This document shows positions 7,441-17,030 of a DNA stretch of 24,686 bases, piece by piece. A program made the translations under genes and the position numbers. The stretch is from Prorocentrum cordatum (Eukaryota; Sar; Dinophyceae; Prorocentrales; Prorocentraceae): positions 210,706 through 235,391 of the forward strand of contig CAUYUJ010007213.1 in NCBI GenBank assembly GCA_963575745.1, written 5' to 3'. The notes beneath the pieces are model-generated. The model was not told the DNA's origin, did not search any database, and saw only the letters and a program-made list of their open reading frames with translations. Within the stretch, counting starts at the first letter, position 1. Every line of letters begins with the position of its first letter.

Positions 7441-8180
7441 CCCCATTTTATGATGCCCCCTTCTCATCCGACTCCTGACCCCCCCCCGTCCTCGGAGACC
7501 TACGACACTGTGGGACCCCCTTACGGCAGGCCTCGCCAAACGAACCCCGAGGGATCCCTCGGAGGCCTCTCCGCAGGCCCGAGGTGCCAGGCTCCCCGGA
7601 AGCCCCGCGGGGCCTCAAAGAGAGGCCGCGGGCTCGTCCTGCTTCGTCGCGTTCGCCTGCTGCTGACCTGCCAGAACCGACGAGCCGTCATGTTCCTGAT
7701 CGTCTTCGTCCCTCTCCTCGCCCTCCTCCTCCTCCTCCTCCTCTTCCCTTCTACTATCTCCATCTCTTCCTCTTCCTCCCTCCTCCTTCTCCTCCTCCCT
7801 CCATCTCCGCCTTCTAATTTCTTCCTCCCACTCATCCTCCATTCTCTCTCCTCCCTCCGCACTCTTTCTCCTCCTCCTCCTCCTCCAACTCCCTCCTCCT
7901 GTATTCCTCCTCACCCTCTACTCCGGCGCTGATCCAAGGAATCCGCGCGGACCTGGGACAAAGTGTGTTCATGCAGATTCCTCTTCTTCTTCGAGGAACT
8001 CCTGGAAACAACTCCTGGAAAGTCCGCAGAAACCTGTGCACACCACTGGGAAAACACAGGAGAACGCCCGAGGACACCCGAGAACTGTCGAAACGACTTG
8101 TCATCGTCTTCAGTGATCCTCCGCCTCCATTCTCTATTTTCTATTATCTATGATATGGATTCCTATTATGTTGTTACATC
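7441..8180. other. gene-free stretch with pyrimidine-rich patches
   Basis: No recognisable gene. Pyrimidine-rich CTC patches lie at about 7690-7920. Positions 7980-8090 contain the near-repeat AACTCCTGGAAACAACTCCT (GGAACTCCTGGAAACAACTCCTGGAAA is a short tandem of AACTCCTGGAA). From 8110 the sequence is AT-richer. Confidence 0.4.
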
Positions 8181-8505
8181 CTCTGTTATTATCCTCCTTT
8201 ATCCTCCTTCTCCTTCTTCTTGTTTACCGATATTCATGTTAATATCTATTATTGTTATCCTCCTCGTTCTCCCCCTCCGACTCCTTAACTCCTCCTCCCC
8301 CCTCATTATTCTTCGTCCTGGTCTGCCGCGTCTGTCCTGCGTGTTGGTATCTCCCACCGAATGACAATTCATGCAAGAAATCCTTCTGTCTCTTTCCTCT
8401 TCCTTCTCCTCCTCCTCCTCCTCCTCATCCTCCTCCTCCTCTTCCTGCTCCTCCACTCCTTTCTCCCTCTCCTCCTTCTGCCCCCCCCCCTCCTCATCCC
8501 CCCTG
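8181..8505. repeat. pyrimidine-rich tract with (CTC)n core
   Basis: CCTCCTT/CTC-rich sequence interrupted by unique bases. The cleanest run is at about 8402-8450. Confidence 0.8.
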
Positions 8506-8772
8506 AAATCCGACGTAGCGAAACACATGAATCATCGCAACAAAATCACAACCATAATCCCCGACCCCATCTTCCAGAGCCATTCTTCGAGCCTGATCGA
8601 TCCGTGAGGGTCCCGGCCCGAAGATAGGCGAAAAGTTCCTGGTCGAAAAACTTGAAACGCCAGGACATCAGGATCCCCCCCCCGCAATTCCCCCCCCCTC
8701 CCTCCTGCTGGCCATCGCTTGGACGTCCATTTCCTGTGTACTGTTCGATTTCTTGCGCGAATTTTCCCCCAC

Positions 8773-8922
8773 GATGATCCTGGAGGCTCCTCGCCCCCAA
8801 GATGATCCTCGCCCTAAGAAAATGATCCTGGATGCTCCTCGCCCGAGATGATCCTCGCCCCAAGAAGATGACCAAGACTTCTCCTCGAGATGATCCTGGA
8901 TGCTCCTCGCCCCCCCAAAGAT
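8773..8922. repeat. minisatellite of about 50 bp, nearly three units
   Basis: The word GATCCTGGATGCTCCTCGCC (first unit GGAGGCTCC) recurs near 8776, 8824 and 8893. The first two units are followed by GATGATCCTCGCCC.AAGAA. Units vary by small indels. Confidence 0.8.
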
Positions 8923-9300
8923 GCACACGCCCGAGCGATGCCACGCCCGTCTGCGCGCGTCCTCGGCCGCCGCCGCGCCGCCGCCGCACCGCGGCGCCCC
9001 GCCGGGCGCGCGGCCGTGGGGGCGGAAGAGGCCCCGGAAGTCCACGCCGGGCGTGCGCGTCATGCCGGGGGGGCGCGCGGCCGCGCGGCCGCGCGGGGGG
9101 CCTCCTCCCCCTCGCGGCGCAGGCTCGGGCGCGAGGGGGGGGGGGGAGGGCGCTCGCGGAGAGGGGGGCTGGGAGAGGGGGCAGGGAGGGCGCGCGGGGA
9201 GGGGGGGGGAAGGCAGGGAGGGGGGGGGCCGGGGGGGGGCGCGAGCCTGAGCTCCTGGCGGGTCCACTTTTTCGAGCTGGGCGCGTGATCGTCTGGCTTC
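8923..9300. other. GC-rich block with G runs; possible exon-like fragment
   Basis: On the minus strand about 8935-9068 reads TRTPGVDFRGLFRPHGRAPG and continues as an Ala/Gly/Arg-rich stretch with high GC3. No family is recognised and no exon limits are clear. Positions 9110-9245 are dominated by runs of 5-12 G interrupted by single bases, a candidate for G-quadruplex formation. Confidence 0.3.
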
Positions 9301-9429
9301 GGGCCCCGGGGCCCTCTCCGATCGATCCGGCTCGAAGAATGGGGTAGGAAGATGGGGTCTAGCGTTCCTGTCGTGATTTTTTACGATGTATGATTTACTT
9401 CGCGCTGTCGGATCTCAGGGGAGAGCTAG

Positions 9430-10140
9430 CCCAAGACGGCCCATGAGGCCTCCAAGAGGGCCTCCAGGAAGGCCAGAAAAGGCCAACAACACTTTCTCCC
9501 CGTAGGCTTTCAAAGGATTTTGACATTTGCTTCGTTTCGGCCTTCCGACGGCCCGATACGGCCCAAGAGCCACCGAAGATCGCCCAAAGATCGCCCAAGA
9601 GGCCTCCAAGATGGCCCTAGAACGGCCCAAGAGGCCCCAAAGACGGCCCCAAGAGGCCCCCAAGACGGCCCAGGAGGCTTTTAAGACGCCCAAGATGGCC
9701 TCCAAGACAGCCCTGGAGCACCCCAAGAGGGCCCCAAGTCGGCCCAGAAAGACCCCCCCAAACGGCTTCCGACGGCGTCAGACGGGCCAGGAGCCCACCA
9801 AGATGGCCGAAATTGGCTCGAAGCTGGCCCAAGACGGCCCAAGGGGCCTTCAAGAGGGCCTCCAGGAAGGCCCGAAGAGGCCAAAATCATCGATGCCCCA
9901 TGAGCGTTTGAAGGATTGTGGCCTTTGCTGTTGTTCGGCTTTCCGACGGCCTGACACGGCCCGAGTGCCCCCAAAGATCGCCCAAGAGGCCCGAGATGGC
10001 CCCAAGAGGCCCCCAAGACGGCCCAAGAGGCCTCCAAGACGCTCAAGATGGCCTCCAAGACGGGCCAAGAGCCCTCCAAGACGTCCTCCAAGAAGGCCCG
10101 AAAGGGTCAACATGGCCTTCAGGCGGCCAAGATGACCTTC
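9430..10140. repeat. degenerate minisatellite with 398-bp higher-order period
   Basis: The basic motif is about 10-12 bases (AAGAYGGCCC / AAGAGGCCYCC). Above this is a larger unit: GGGCCTCCAGGAAGGCC at about 9458 recurs at about 9856. The single-copy-like segment after each copy also matches (GGCTTTCAAAGGATTTTGAC, TTTCGGCCTTCCGACGGCCC in the first; AGCGTTTGAAGGATTGTGGC, TTCGGCTTTCCGACGGCCTG in the second). A third partial unit starts near 10085. Open frames through it are periodic Lys/Pro/Arg or Leu/Gly/Arg strings and are not genes. Confidence 0.85.
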
Positions 10141-10151
10141 AAGATGCCCAC

Positions 10152-10190
10152 GTGTTCCCCGAAGGCTTTCCAAACCGATTCGGGGAACAC
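10152..10190. repeat. 12-bp-arm hairpin
   Basis: GTGTTCCCCGAA (10152-10163) and TTCGGGGAACAC (10179-10190) are perfect inverse copies around a 15-base loop. Confidence 0.75.
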
Positions 10191-10270
10191 CTGGTCCGAT
10201 AGCTTGGCAGGTCTGGCCTCAACGTTCGGCCACATGGGCGCTTCCAAAAAGGCACGGGGCGGCGGTGATT

Positions 10271-10308
10271 CGCAGTAGGCGTCTTCGATATACATGTGTA
10301 TATCTGCG
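10271..10308. repeat. short palindrome in an AT-rich patch
   Basis: GATATACA-TG-TGTATATC (10287-10304) lies inside an outer CGCAG (10271-10275) / CTGCG (10304-10308) pair. Confidence 0.6.
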
Positions 10309-10329
10309 TAAGGATACCGTAAAACCATC

Positions 10330-10580
10330 GCACGCTTGACGCGCGCTCAGGTCCTGCCTGTCTTGAAATCTCCTCGCGTGAAGCGCGGGCGGTGGGACCG
10401 CGCAAAGCCCTTAGGGCTCTTTGGGCCTAGCGAGGAGCGCTCCATGAAGGCCGTCGCTGCCTCCACAGAGCTCCTGGGGACACGTTGGCCCAACGAAACC
10501 TTTTGGCCGGACTACTCAACATCGAGTCGTGTCGGAAAGTGCGCCTCGGGGCGCCTCGGAGGACCTCGGAGGACCTCGGC
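10330..10580. other. unique sequence, no confirmed gene
   Basis: The plus frame from 10336 runs 81 codons before entering the GAG array. It includes stretches such as SEERSMKAVAASTELLG that look less repetitive than most of the window. I recognise no family, and codon bias is weak. Confidence 0.25.
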
Positions 10581-10638
10581 GGAGGAGGAGGAGGAGGAGG
10601 AGGAGGAGGAGGAGGAGGAGGAGGAGGAGGAGGAGGAG
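10581..10638. repeat. (GGA)n microsatellite
   Basis: A pure run of about 19 GGA copies on the plus strand. Confidence 0.95.
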
Positions 10639-10828
10639 TAGGCCGACGCGGAAGAGGACGGTGCCCCCCCGAGAGGCTTGCCGCCGCCGCTTGCTGCGTC
10701 GGCACGGAGCCAGAACCGGATCGGATCGGCCGCACCAAGATGCAATGCGCACAGCAGCGCCGCGCCGGCATCGTGCCGCACCAGATCGTCGGAGATTCGA
10801 GGTCACACCGAATCGAGGCTGGCGAGCG

Positions 10829-11022
10829 CGACATCGAATCGGATCGAATCGGAGTGTGCGAGGCGGGGTTCATCCATATCCACCGCCTGCCTGGTGCCCC
10901 AGCGGGCGGTGGATGTGGAACGCGAAATCGAATCGGATCGAATCGGATTGTGCGAGGCGGGGATTCATCCATATCCACCGCCTGGGAACCGCCTGCCTGG
11001 TGCCCCAGCGGGCGGTGGATGC
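10829..11022. repeat. 94-bp tandem duplication with internal inverted repeat
   Basis: ATCGAATCGGATCGAATCGG at 10833 recurs at 10927. Each copy continues with TGTGCGAGGCGGGG.TTCATCC, then CATATCCACCGCC and GCGGGCGGTGGATG. The second copy has an extra GGAACCGCCTG-like insertion. Within a unit TCCATATCCACCGCC and GGCGGTGGATGTGGA pair at 14 of 15 positions. A weaker CCACCGCCT...AGGCGGTGG pair follows at about 11069-11113. Confidence 0.8.
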
Positions 11023-11277
11023 GGATCTATTCTGGCCCCCTGGGGGCCGAGCATGTCCATGGCTGCCCACCGCCTCTAGAGGCCCCCGAAGATGGGTCCT
11101 CCAGGCGGTGGTCGTGTCTCAACTCCAGCCTCAGAGATTGGGCCCTGAGGCCAGGCGGATCGGGAGCTTCGGGACCGGGCCTCCAGTCCCCGCTGCGCCG
11201 TCCGCAGCTCGTCCCTCACGCGCCAGGCCTTGTCCGCGCCGCGGCACAGCAGCACCTGGCCGCGATGGAGTCCCAAC

Positions 11278-11425
11278 CTTCCCCTCCTCCCTCCTCCCTC
11301 CTCCTCCCTCCTCCCTCCCTCCTCCCTCCCTCCCCTCTCCGCCCTCCGCCCTCCTCCTCCTCCCTCCCTCCTCCCTCCCTCCTCCCTCTCTCCTCCCTCC
11401 TCCCTCCTCCCTCATACCCCCTCCC
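11278..11425. repeat. CCTCCCT-rich pyrimidine tract
   Basis: A continuous pyrimidine tract of CCTCCCTCC variants with only a few purines. Confidence 0.9.
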
Positions 11426-11626
11426 AACCCTCCCCTCCCCACTTCTTAAAGAGACGTCTTTCCTTGCCTGATTGGTCGGACATGATTCTGGGGCCGAGGC
11501 GCATCCCGAACGCAGTCCGTGAGGCGGAGTGCGGCAGGCGACCATCATCCCTGGGGCGGAGTGCGGCAATGTGAGACGCGTCGCCAACCCGTCCGTCTTC
11601 CCTCTCCTCCGCAACCCTGGACTCGC

Positions 11627-11700
11627 CCCTCCTCCTCCTCCTCCTCCTCCTCCTCCTCCTCCTCCTCCTCTTCCTCCTCCTCCTCCTCCTCCTCCTCCTG
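11627..11700. repeat. (CTC)n microsatellite
   Basis: About 24 CTC copies with one TTC interruption near 11671. Confidence 0.95.
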
Positions 11701-12103
11701 CTCGACCTCCCCCACCTTCTCCAAGATCACTATTCGTGTTCGTCGTCGTCGTCGTCGCCCTCCTCAGACTTCGCCGCATCATCCTTCCCTCCCTGCCTCC
11801 TCCCTCCCCATCATACCCTTCCCTCTTCTCAGTTTCCGCTCTCCGTCCCTTCGACCCCAACACCTTCTGCGCACTTCGCCGCACCAACACTGACTCGATA
11901 GTTCCCGTGTTTGAGGGCAACGCAACGACGCCAACCTGACGTCACTGCACAAACCTCGTGATCAGTGCAGCGGCCCCAGCAGGAGAAACGCCCGCTGCAG
12001 GCTCTTCGCAGCGCCGGCGTGCGCAGGGCCGCTTGGACGTTGCCAGCGCAGCCAGCGGCCGATAGATGGAGTCCCATCGGAGCCGGAAGAGGGGAGGAGG
12101 AAT
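11701..12103. other. no gene seen
   Basis: CT-rich to about 11850, then unique GC-rich sequence. Open frames overlap in all phases without motifs. Confidence 0.4.
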
Positions 12104-12179
12104 AGGAGGAGGAGGAGGAGGAGGAGGAGGAGGAGGAGGAGGAGGAGGAGGAGGAGGAGGAGGAGGAGGAGGAGGAGGG
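12104..12179. repeat. (GGA)n microsatellite
   Basis: A pure run of about 25 GGA copies on the plus strand, flanked by imperfect GA-rich sequence from 12089 to 12190. Confidence 0.95.
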
Positions 12180-12289
12180 GGAAGAGGAGGTCGGTCGGTC
12201 AATCGCCATATGAGGAGGGGGAGGAGAAGGAGGAAGAGGACCCTAAAGAGGGAAGGGCGGCCGGCTCGAATCCATAACGTATGCTACAT

Positions 12290-12525
12290 GTCCACCACCT
12301 GGGGGGGCCGATGTCGCGGGACACCGGGGGGTAATGCGTAGACAGATCTTCGGGCCCAAGGGGGCCCGAGCATGTCCAGAAAGAAAGCGCTTGGAAGACG
12401 GACGACGGGAGGGGGGGTGCGAATCCCCTCCCCCCCCATCGAAAGAGAAAGTTTCGAAGTCGGTAGGGGTTCGACCTGCCCCCCGCGTGAAAAGTTGGGG
12501 CGGGGGTTCGAACGCCCCCTTCCCA
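12290..12525. repeat. series of short GGGG-loop-CCCC hairpins and a dispersed word
   Basis: Three similar small hairpins follow each other: GGGGTGCGAATCCCC (about 12416-12428), AGGGGTTCGACCTGCCCC (about 12466-12483) and GGGGGTTCGAACGCCCCC (about 12502-12519). Their loops resemble a tRNA T-loop (TTCGA), but no tRNA body surrounds them. GAGCATGTCCA, preceded by a GGGCCC-rich palindrome, occurs at about 12367-12378 and also at about 11049-11060. Confidence 0.45.
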
Positions 12526-13225
12526 TCCGGCGCCAGCAAACGACCACGACAACGAAGAGGACGAGGACGACGGGATGACGCTAACGACGTGTCCCGTCCG
12601 ACCGCCAGGCCAATCGACTCCCCCACGACGTCATCGTCGTCTCCGCCGTCGTCGTCGACGTTGTGTGTTGTCGGCGGAGAGAGGGAGGTCCCCCCTAGAC
12701 TTTCGAGGGGAGGGGGGGATAATGGGAAAGGCGCCTTCTTGTCACCCCGACCTCATTGGCTGCATGTCACAACAGCAGAGCTGCGCCGCGGCGCGAGACG
12801 GAGCAGCGAAAGGCGGCCGCCAACTCGCACACGACCGCGCGCCGAATAGTCCACGGAGCCGTGGAGCGGAGAGCCGTGAAGCAGTGAGCCTTCTCGCCAG
12901 GGAGGAGGGAGGTCCCAGTTCCGCATGGGAGGGGAGAGGGGGATTCGGTTCGGGGACGGGGTCCCGGATCCAGAGGCGGGGGCCGTCGCACCAGTGGAGA
13001 GTACCTCTTGGCCGTGAGCGGTTGGCGGCCATTCTTGGACTTCCTGCTCCCCCTCTCTCTCTCTCTCTCTCTTTCGCTCTCATCATCCCCCTCCAATGCT
13101 CGCGTGGGCCATGCGCGCGGGTACCGTCCACACGAGCTAATCTACAGACAGACTCTAGAGTCTCGGGTGCACGGGTAGTCTCGGGTGCGCGGGTGATCTG
13201 TGCGTGCTCCACTCGGCCCTCAAGC
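12526..13225. other. no gene seen; small simple repeats
   Basis: No convincing gene. A CT dinucleotide run lies at about 13051-13072, and an 18-bp tandem pair (GTCTCGGGTGCACGGGTA, then GTCTCGGGTGCGCGGGTG) at 13160-13195. ACGACG/GTCGTC patches occur at about 12540-12660. Confidence 0.5.
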
Positions 13226-13663
13226 CTACAGCGCATGCGGTTCACAGGGCAACAACGAAACATGGGATTCGAGAGCCGCCTTCCATACAGTCCGTGGTCC
13301 GCCGTCTTCCCATCCTCCTCCGCATCTCTTCGAAGCACGCTCTCCCCCCCTTCCCGCGCTCAGCCGGAGCCGAGGCCGCCGCCGCCGCCGAGGTGGACGG
13401 CCTCCGCACTCCTCCTCACCTCCTCCTCTGCCCGCATCGAGCTCGCCTAAGCGGCCGCACCCGCGAGCACCAGGCGCGCGCGGCTCCACGGCCACGCCTT
13501 GGCCGGCCACGGGCGCCCTGCGATTGGCGAGCCGCGCCCGCGCCAGGGCGCCCTTGGCGCTGGGACGCCCGCACGCCCTCTTGAGGGAGCAGGAGCGCGC
13601 GGCTCCGACCGCACCGCAGGCGAGGCACGCCACGAACGGCGCCTCACGCCGCAGCTCCCCCTC

Positions 13664-14072
13664 CTCCTCCGCCTCCTTCTCCTCCTCCTCCGCCTCCTCC
13701 TCCTCCTCCTCCTCCTCCTCCTCCTCCTCCTCCTCCCCCCTCCTCCTCCTCCTCCTCCTCCCCCCCTCTCCCTCCCCCTCCCCCCCCTCTCCCCTCCCCC
13801 TCCCCTCCCCCTCCCCCTCCTCCCTCCCCCTCCTCCTCCTCCTCCTCCTCCTCCTCCCTCCTCCTCCTTCTCCTCCCCCTCCTCCTCCTCCTCCTCCTCC
13901 TCTCCTCCTCCTCCTCCTCCTCCGCCCCTCCTCCCTCCTCCCTCCTCCTCCTCCTCCTCCTCCTCCCTCCTCCTCCTCCTCCTCCTCCCTCCTCCTCCTC
14001 CTCCTCCTCCTCCTCCGCCGCCTCCTCCTCCGCCTCCTCCTCCTCCTCCTCCTCCTCCTCCTCCTCCTCCTC
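13664..14072. repeat. (CTC)n array of about 400 bp inside the retroelement remnant
   Basis: CTC triplets with CTCC, CGC and CCCCTC interruptions. The longest pure runs are about 40 bp (for example 13694-13735 and 14034-14072). On the minus strand it keeps an open Arg/Glu/Gly-rich frame linking the RNase H C-terminus to the zinc-knuckle segment. Confidence 0.93.
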
Positions 14073-14520
14073 CTTGAGGACGCCTCCACGCCCAGCAGTG
14101 CCTCCTGCCGCGGCCTCCTGCCAACTTCCGGCAGGGCCCGGCAAGGCTGGAGGGCGGCCTGCTCGATCGAGCCTGGGCGGGCCGACCTGCGCCCGGCCCA
14201 CCTCCTGCCGATCTCGCGCCGTCGGCCTCCCGGCGGCGGCGGCGCCGCGCAGGACGCAGGCCCGCCGCGGTGCCGCAGGCACTCCGAGGCCCTCGGCGGA
14301 GGCCCTCCGGGCGCCTTGGGACCAAGATCCGCTGGGTGGCGCCGGCTCCGTCGACGCGCGGAGCCGAGGGCAGGCCAGCCACACGCCCACGCCTGCCGCC
14401 GGCCCGCCAGCACGCAGAGCAGCCACCGACGGCCTGCCGCGGGCGTCCTCCCCGCTGTGGCCGCCGGCCTTGCCGTGCGGCCGGCCGGCGCCTTGCCGCG
14501 CCAACTGTGCCAGCTGATAT

Positions 14521-14678
14521 TACCAGTTCGAAACATATCCCTATCCCCTGTGTTTGATATCATCTTACCTCGATGCCGCTCTTGAGGATTCCCTCAGTTT
14601 CTGAGGGCCTGTTCCTAAGATTGTCCTCGCTTTTTGCTCGCCCATCTTAGGTATAGGGATACGTTCGAGGCTGTTTAT
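14521..14678. mobile_element. 158-bp TIR element with GATAT target-site duplication, nested in RNase H
   Basis: It is flanked by GATAT at 14516-14520 and 14679-14683. The left end reads TACCAGTTCGAAACATATCC then CTATCCCC. The right end in reverse complement reads ATAAACAGCCTCGAACGTAT then CCCTATACC; the CAG..TCGAA....TATCCCTAT core is shared (about 28-bp TIR, imperfect). The interior has a CCCTCAG/CTGAGGG hairpin (14591-14607) and is AT-richer than the host DNA. Leaving out the element and one GATAT makes the RNase H reading continuous from VQAGHI to SWHSW, which fixes the insertion limits independently. It is non-coding, so non-autonomous. Confidence 0.82.
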
Positions 14679-15249
14679 GATATGGCCTGCCTGCACCTGG
14701 GGCTGTGTGCAATGGCTCTTGACCGTCTGCATCACCACACCGTGGACGCCGGCCCCGCCGCAGTCGCCACTGAGCCACCAAGCCTCACGCCGCAGGTGGC
14801 GCCACGCGTGCAAGAGGTGGTGCGCTCCTGCGGCAAGTCATGGCGCCCTCCAGAACGAAGCTGGAGGCCGAGGCGACATGCAGCGGGGGGGTGTAGTGGC
14901 GCAGCACCCACACGACGGCCTGCAGCTCCGCGCCGTCGATGCCGAGGTACACCAGGTCGAGCTTGCCCGAGATGCTACACCCGAACTGGCCCAGCTTGTC
15001 GACGACAATTGTCGACCACCCAGCGCTGGCATAACGCCCATATTCGCCCTCGAAGACCGAGCCGTCCACGAACACCTTGCCAGCAGGAAGAGCACCACCA
15101 TGAACGCCGCCGTGCCAACACACCTGTTCATGTGCAGCCCACAGCCCGCGCTCCAGCAGCGTGCGCACAAGCTCGCATGCCGCCGTAATTGGCAAGTCAG
15201 CCACAGTGCCAATGCCGCAGCATGCTGGGCTGACAACAGCATCTGCAGT

Positions 15250-15819
15250 CCCCGTCAGGATGAGGGGGCGGAGGAGGATGACGACGATAACGATGACGAT
15301 GCCGATTACGATGAGGATGGTGATGAGGATGATGATGATGGTGATGATGATGGCAAGTATGATGATGGGAATGGTAATGATGATGGTGATACTGGCGATG
15401 CGACGGATACTGATGATGATGATGGCGATGTTGGTGTGGCAGTGACAATGATGATGCCGTGGATACCGATTGTGATGATGATGCTGATGCTGATGCAACT
15501 GATGATGGTGGTGATGCCGATGCTAAGGATGATGATCATGCTGCTGATGATGGTGCTGATTATGATTATGATGATGCTGATGATGATGGGGATGTGGATG
15601 CTGCTGGTGATGATGGTGATGGTGGTGATGACGACGTCAATGATGGTTATGGTCATGCTGCTGCTGTGCCTGTTGTTGGTGAGGATGATGATGATGATGG
15701 TGATGATGATGATGATGATGGTGATGAGGAGGATGGTGATGGTGATGATGATGGCAAGTATGATGAGGATGGGTACGGCAATGCTCATGATGGTAATGAC
15801 GATGCGGCTGATACCGATA

Positions 15820-15857
<38 letters not shown>

Positions 15858-16215
15858 ATTGGTGATGGTGATGATGGTGCTGTTGATGATGATGATCTTG
15901 CTGCTGATGATGATCAGGCGTTAATGGTGGTAAGGACGACGAGTATGACAGTGGCGTTGATGATGTTTATGATGTGGATACTGATTGTGATGATGATGCT
16001 GATGCTGATGCAACTGATGATGGTGGTGATGCCAATGCTAAGGATGATGATCATGCTGATGATGATGATGCTGGCTATGATTATGATGACGCTGATTATG
16101 ATGGGGATGTGGATGTTGTTGCTGATGATGATGGTGATGGTGGTGATGACGACGTCGATGATGATTATGGGCATGCTGCTGTTGCTGTTGTTGGCGAGGA
16201 TGATGATGATGATGG

Positions 16216-16259
<44 letters not shown>

Positions 16260-16279
16260 CTGATGCTGCTGCTGCTCCT

Positions 16280-16310
<31 letters not shown>

Positions 16311-16340
16311 ATGCTGGTGGTGATGCTGACGATGGTGGTA
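15250..16340. repeat. GAT-rich array with a 515-bp internal duplication
   Basis: GAT triplets with GCT, GGT, TAT and GAC variants. GGATACCGATTGTGATGATG at 15461 recurs as GGATACTGATTGTGATGATG at 15976, and similarity continues for at least 230 bp (CACGAC-free core with GATGCTAAGGATGATGATCA). A weaker third unit is visible at 15345-15430 (GGCAAGTATGATGA). Acidic Asp-rich frames are open in both copies, but in different phases because 515 is not a multiple of 3. Confidence 0.88.
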
Positions 16341-16354
16341 AGGATTATGGTGGG

Positions 16355-17030
16355 GAGGAGCAGGAGGAGGCGGAGGAGGAGGGGGCTGAGCGTTAGCATA
16401 CGCTGCGATCAACCTCCGTTCAGGGTCCGTGCAACGCGGACAAGGACAACTGCACGCCACAATAGCCATACCAAGACAGGGCAGAGGATGTGCGGAGAAA
16501 CAGCTCGAGCGGAGACAGAGGAGGAAGAAAAGGATGGAAAGGACAAAGAAGGCGACATGGGTTTGGAAGGCTCCCACACTCATCGCCTCCTCACGAGACC
16601 CTCCCCCCAGGGGGGGGGGGGGGGCGCCATGCGCACGAACTCGCGCACATGCGGCGGCCACGGCTGCGCCGCCAGGGCCTCGTCGGCCGCCTCGCCCGAC
16701 GGGCGGCGGGAGGCAAGGTGGGAGGGGACGGGGGCGAGAAGAGGAATACGGGGAGGAAGAGGAGGCGGGGCGGGCAGGAGGAGGAAGAGCGGAGCAGAAA
16801 GAGGATGAGGAGGAGGAGCAGAAGGAGGAGGAGCTGGAGGAGGAAGAGGTGGGAGGAGCAGGAGGAACAGCTGCAGAACGAGGGAAGGGGGCGGGGCAAG
16901 GGCAAGAGGAGGAGGAGGAAGAGGAAGGAGGGGCGAAGAGGAGGAGGAAGAGGAAGGAGGAGGGGGGAAGAGGAGGAGAAGGAGGAGGAGGAGAACGAGG
17001 AAGAGAAGGAGCAACAGCGTTAGAAACATC
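16355..17030. repeat. purine-rich GAG tracts around a GC-rich core
   Basis: GAG-rich at 16355-16390 and 16740-17030. A 15-base G run lies at 16610-16624. The GC-rich segment 16620-16720 reads on the minus strand as EAADEALAAQPWPPHVREFV with G/C-ending codons, a possible exon relic of unknown kind. Confidence 0.7.

Larger units (their letters stand above)
13226..15250 (-). pseudogene. dead LINE-type retroelement ORF: RNase H plus zinc-knuckle tail
   Basis: Minus-strand remnant of a retrotransposon polyprotein C-terminus. RNase HI degrades the RNA strand of RNA/DNA hybrids during reverse transcription. Order: lead-in (AACELVRTLLERGLW, about 15180); KVFVDGSVF with first catalytic Asp (15064-15066); ASAGWSTIVVDKLGQFG; DGAELQAVVWVL with catalytic Glu (14926-14928); HVASASSFVLEGA, where the third acidic position is Ala (14866-14868). 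A frameshift at about 14815-14840 follows. In the new frame come the conserved TVKSHCT His (14712-14714) and VQAGHI. A 158-bp TIR element then interrupts. Beyond it, SWHSWRGKAPAGRTARPAA has Gly (14480-14482) where family members have Asp. This frame stays open through the CTC/GAG array to VACLACGAVG with C-x2-C-x8-C-x5-C (13571-13627). The domains are read from sequence; the RNase H and knuckle family assignment is from known retroelement architecture. Two of four acidic residues are lost. No reverse transcriptase is seen. Confidence 0.78.

Noticed and set aside
7132-7932. Ser/Leu/Pro-rich plus-strand open frame of 266 codons
   Set aside because: Most residues come from CTC microsatellites, and the remaining parts have no motif or codon bias.
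9430-10140. CRISPR-like repeat array
   Set aside because: Repeat length and spacing are irregular, repeats drift, the 'spacers' are themselves repeats, and the context is eukaryotic.
12263-12273. Pol III B box (GGCTCGAATCC)
   Set aside because: There is no A box or tRNA-like fold upstream at the right distance; it is an isolated word.
13200-14585. 461-codon Ser/Leu/Pro-rich plus-strand open frame
   Set aside because: It is antisense to the retroelement remnant and dominated by CTC-array translation.
15459-16808. 449-codon Asp/Met-rich plus-strand open frame as a real acidic protein
   Set aside because: It is GAT-array translation; the duplicated half is read in another phase and the variation is not synonymous.
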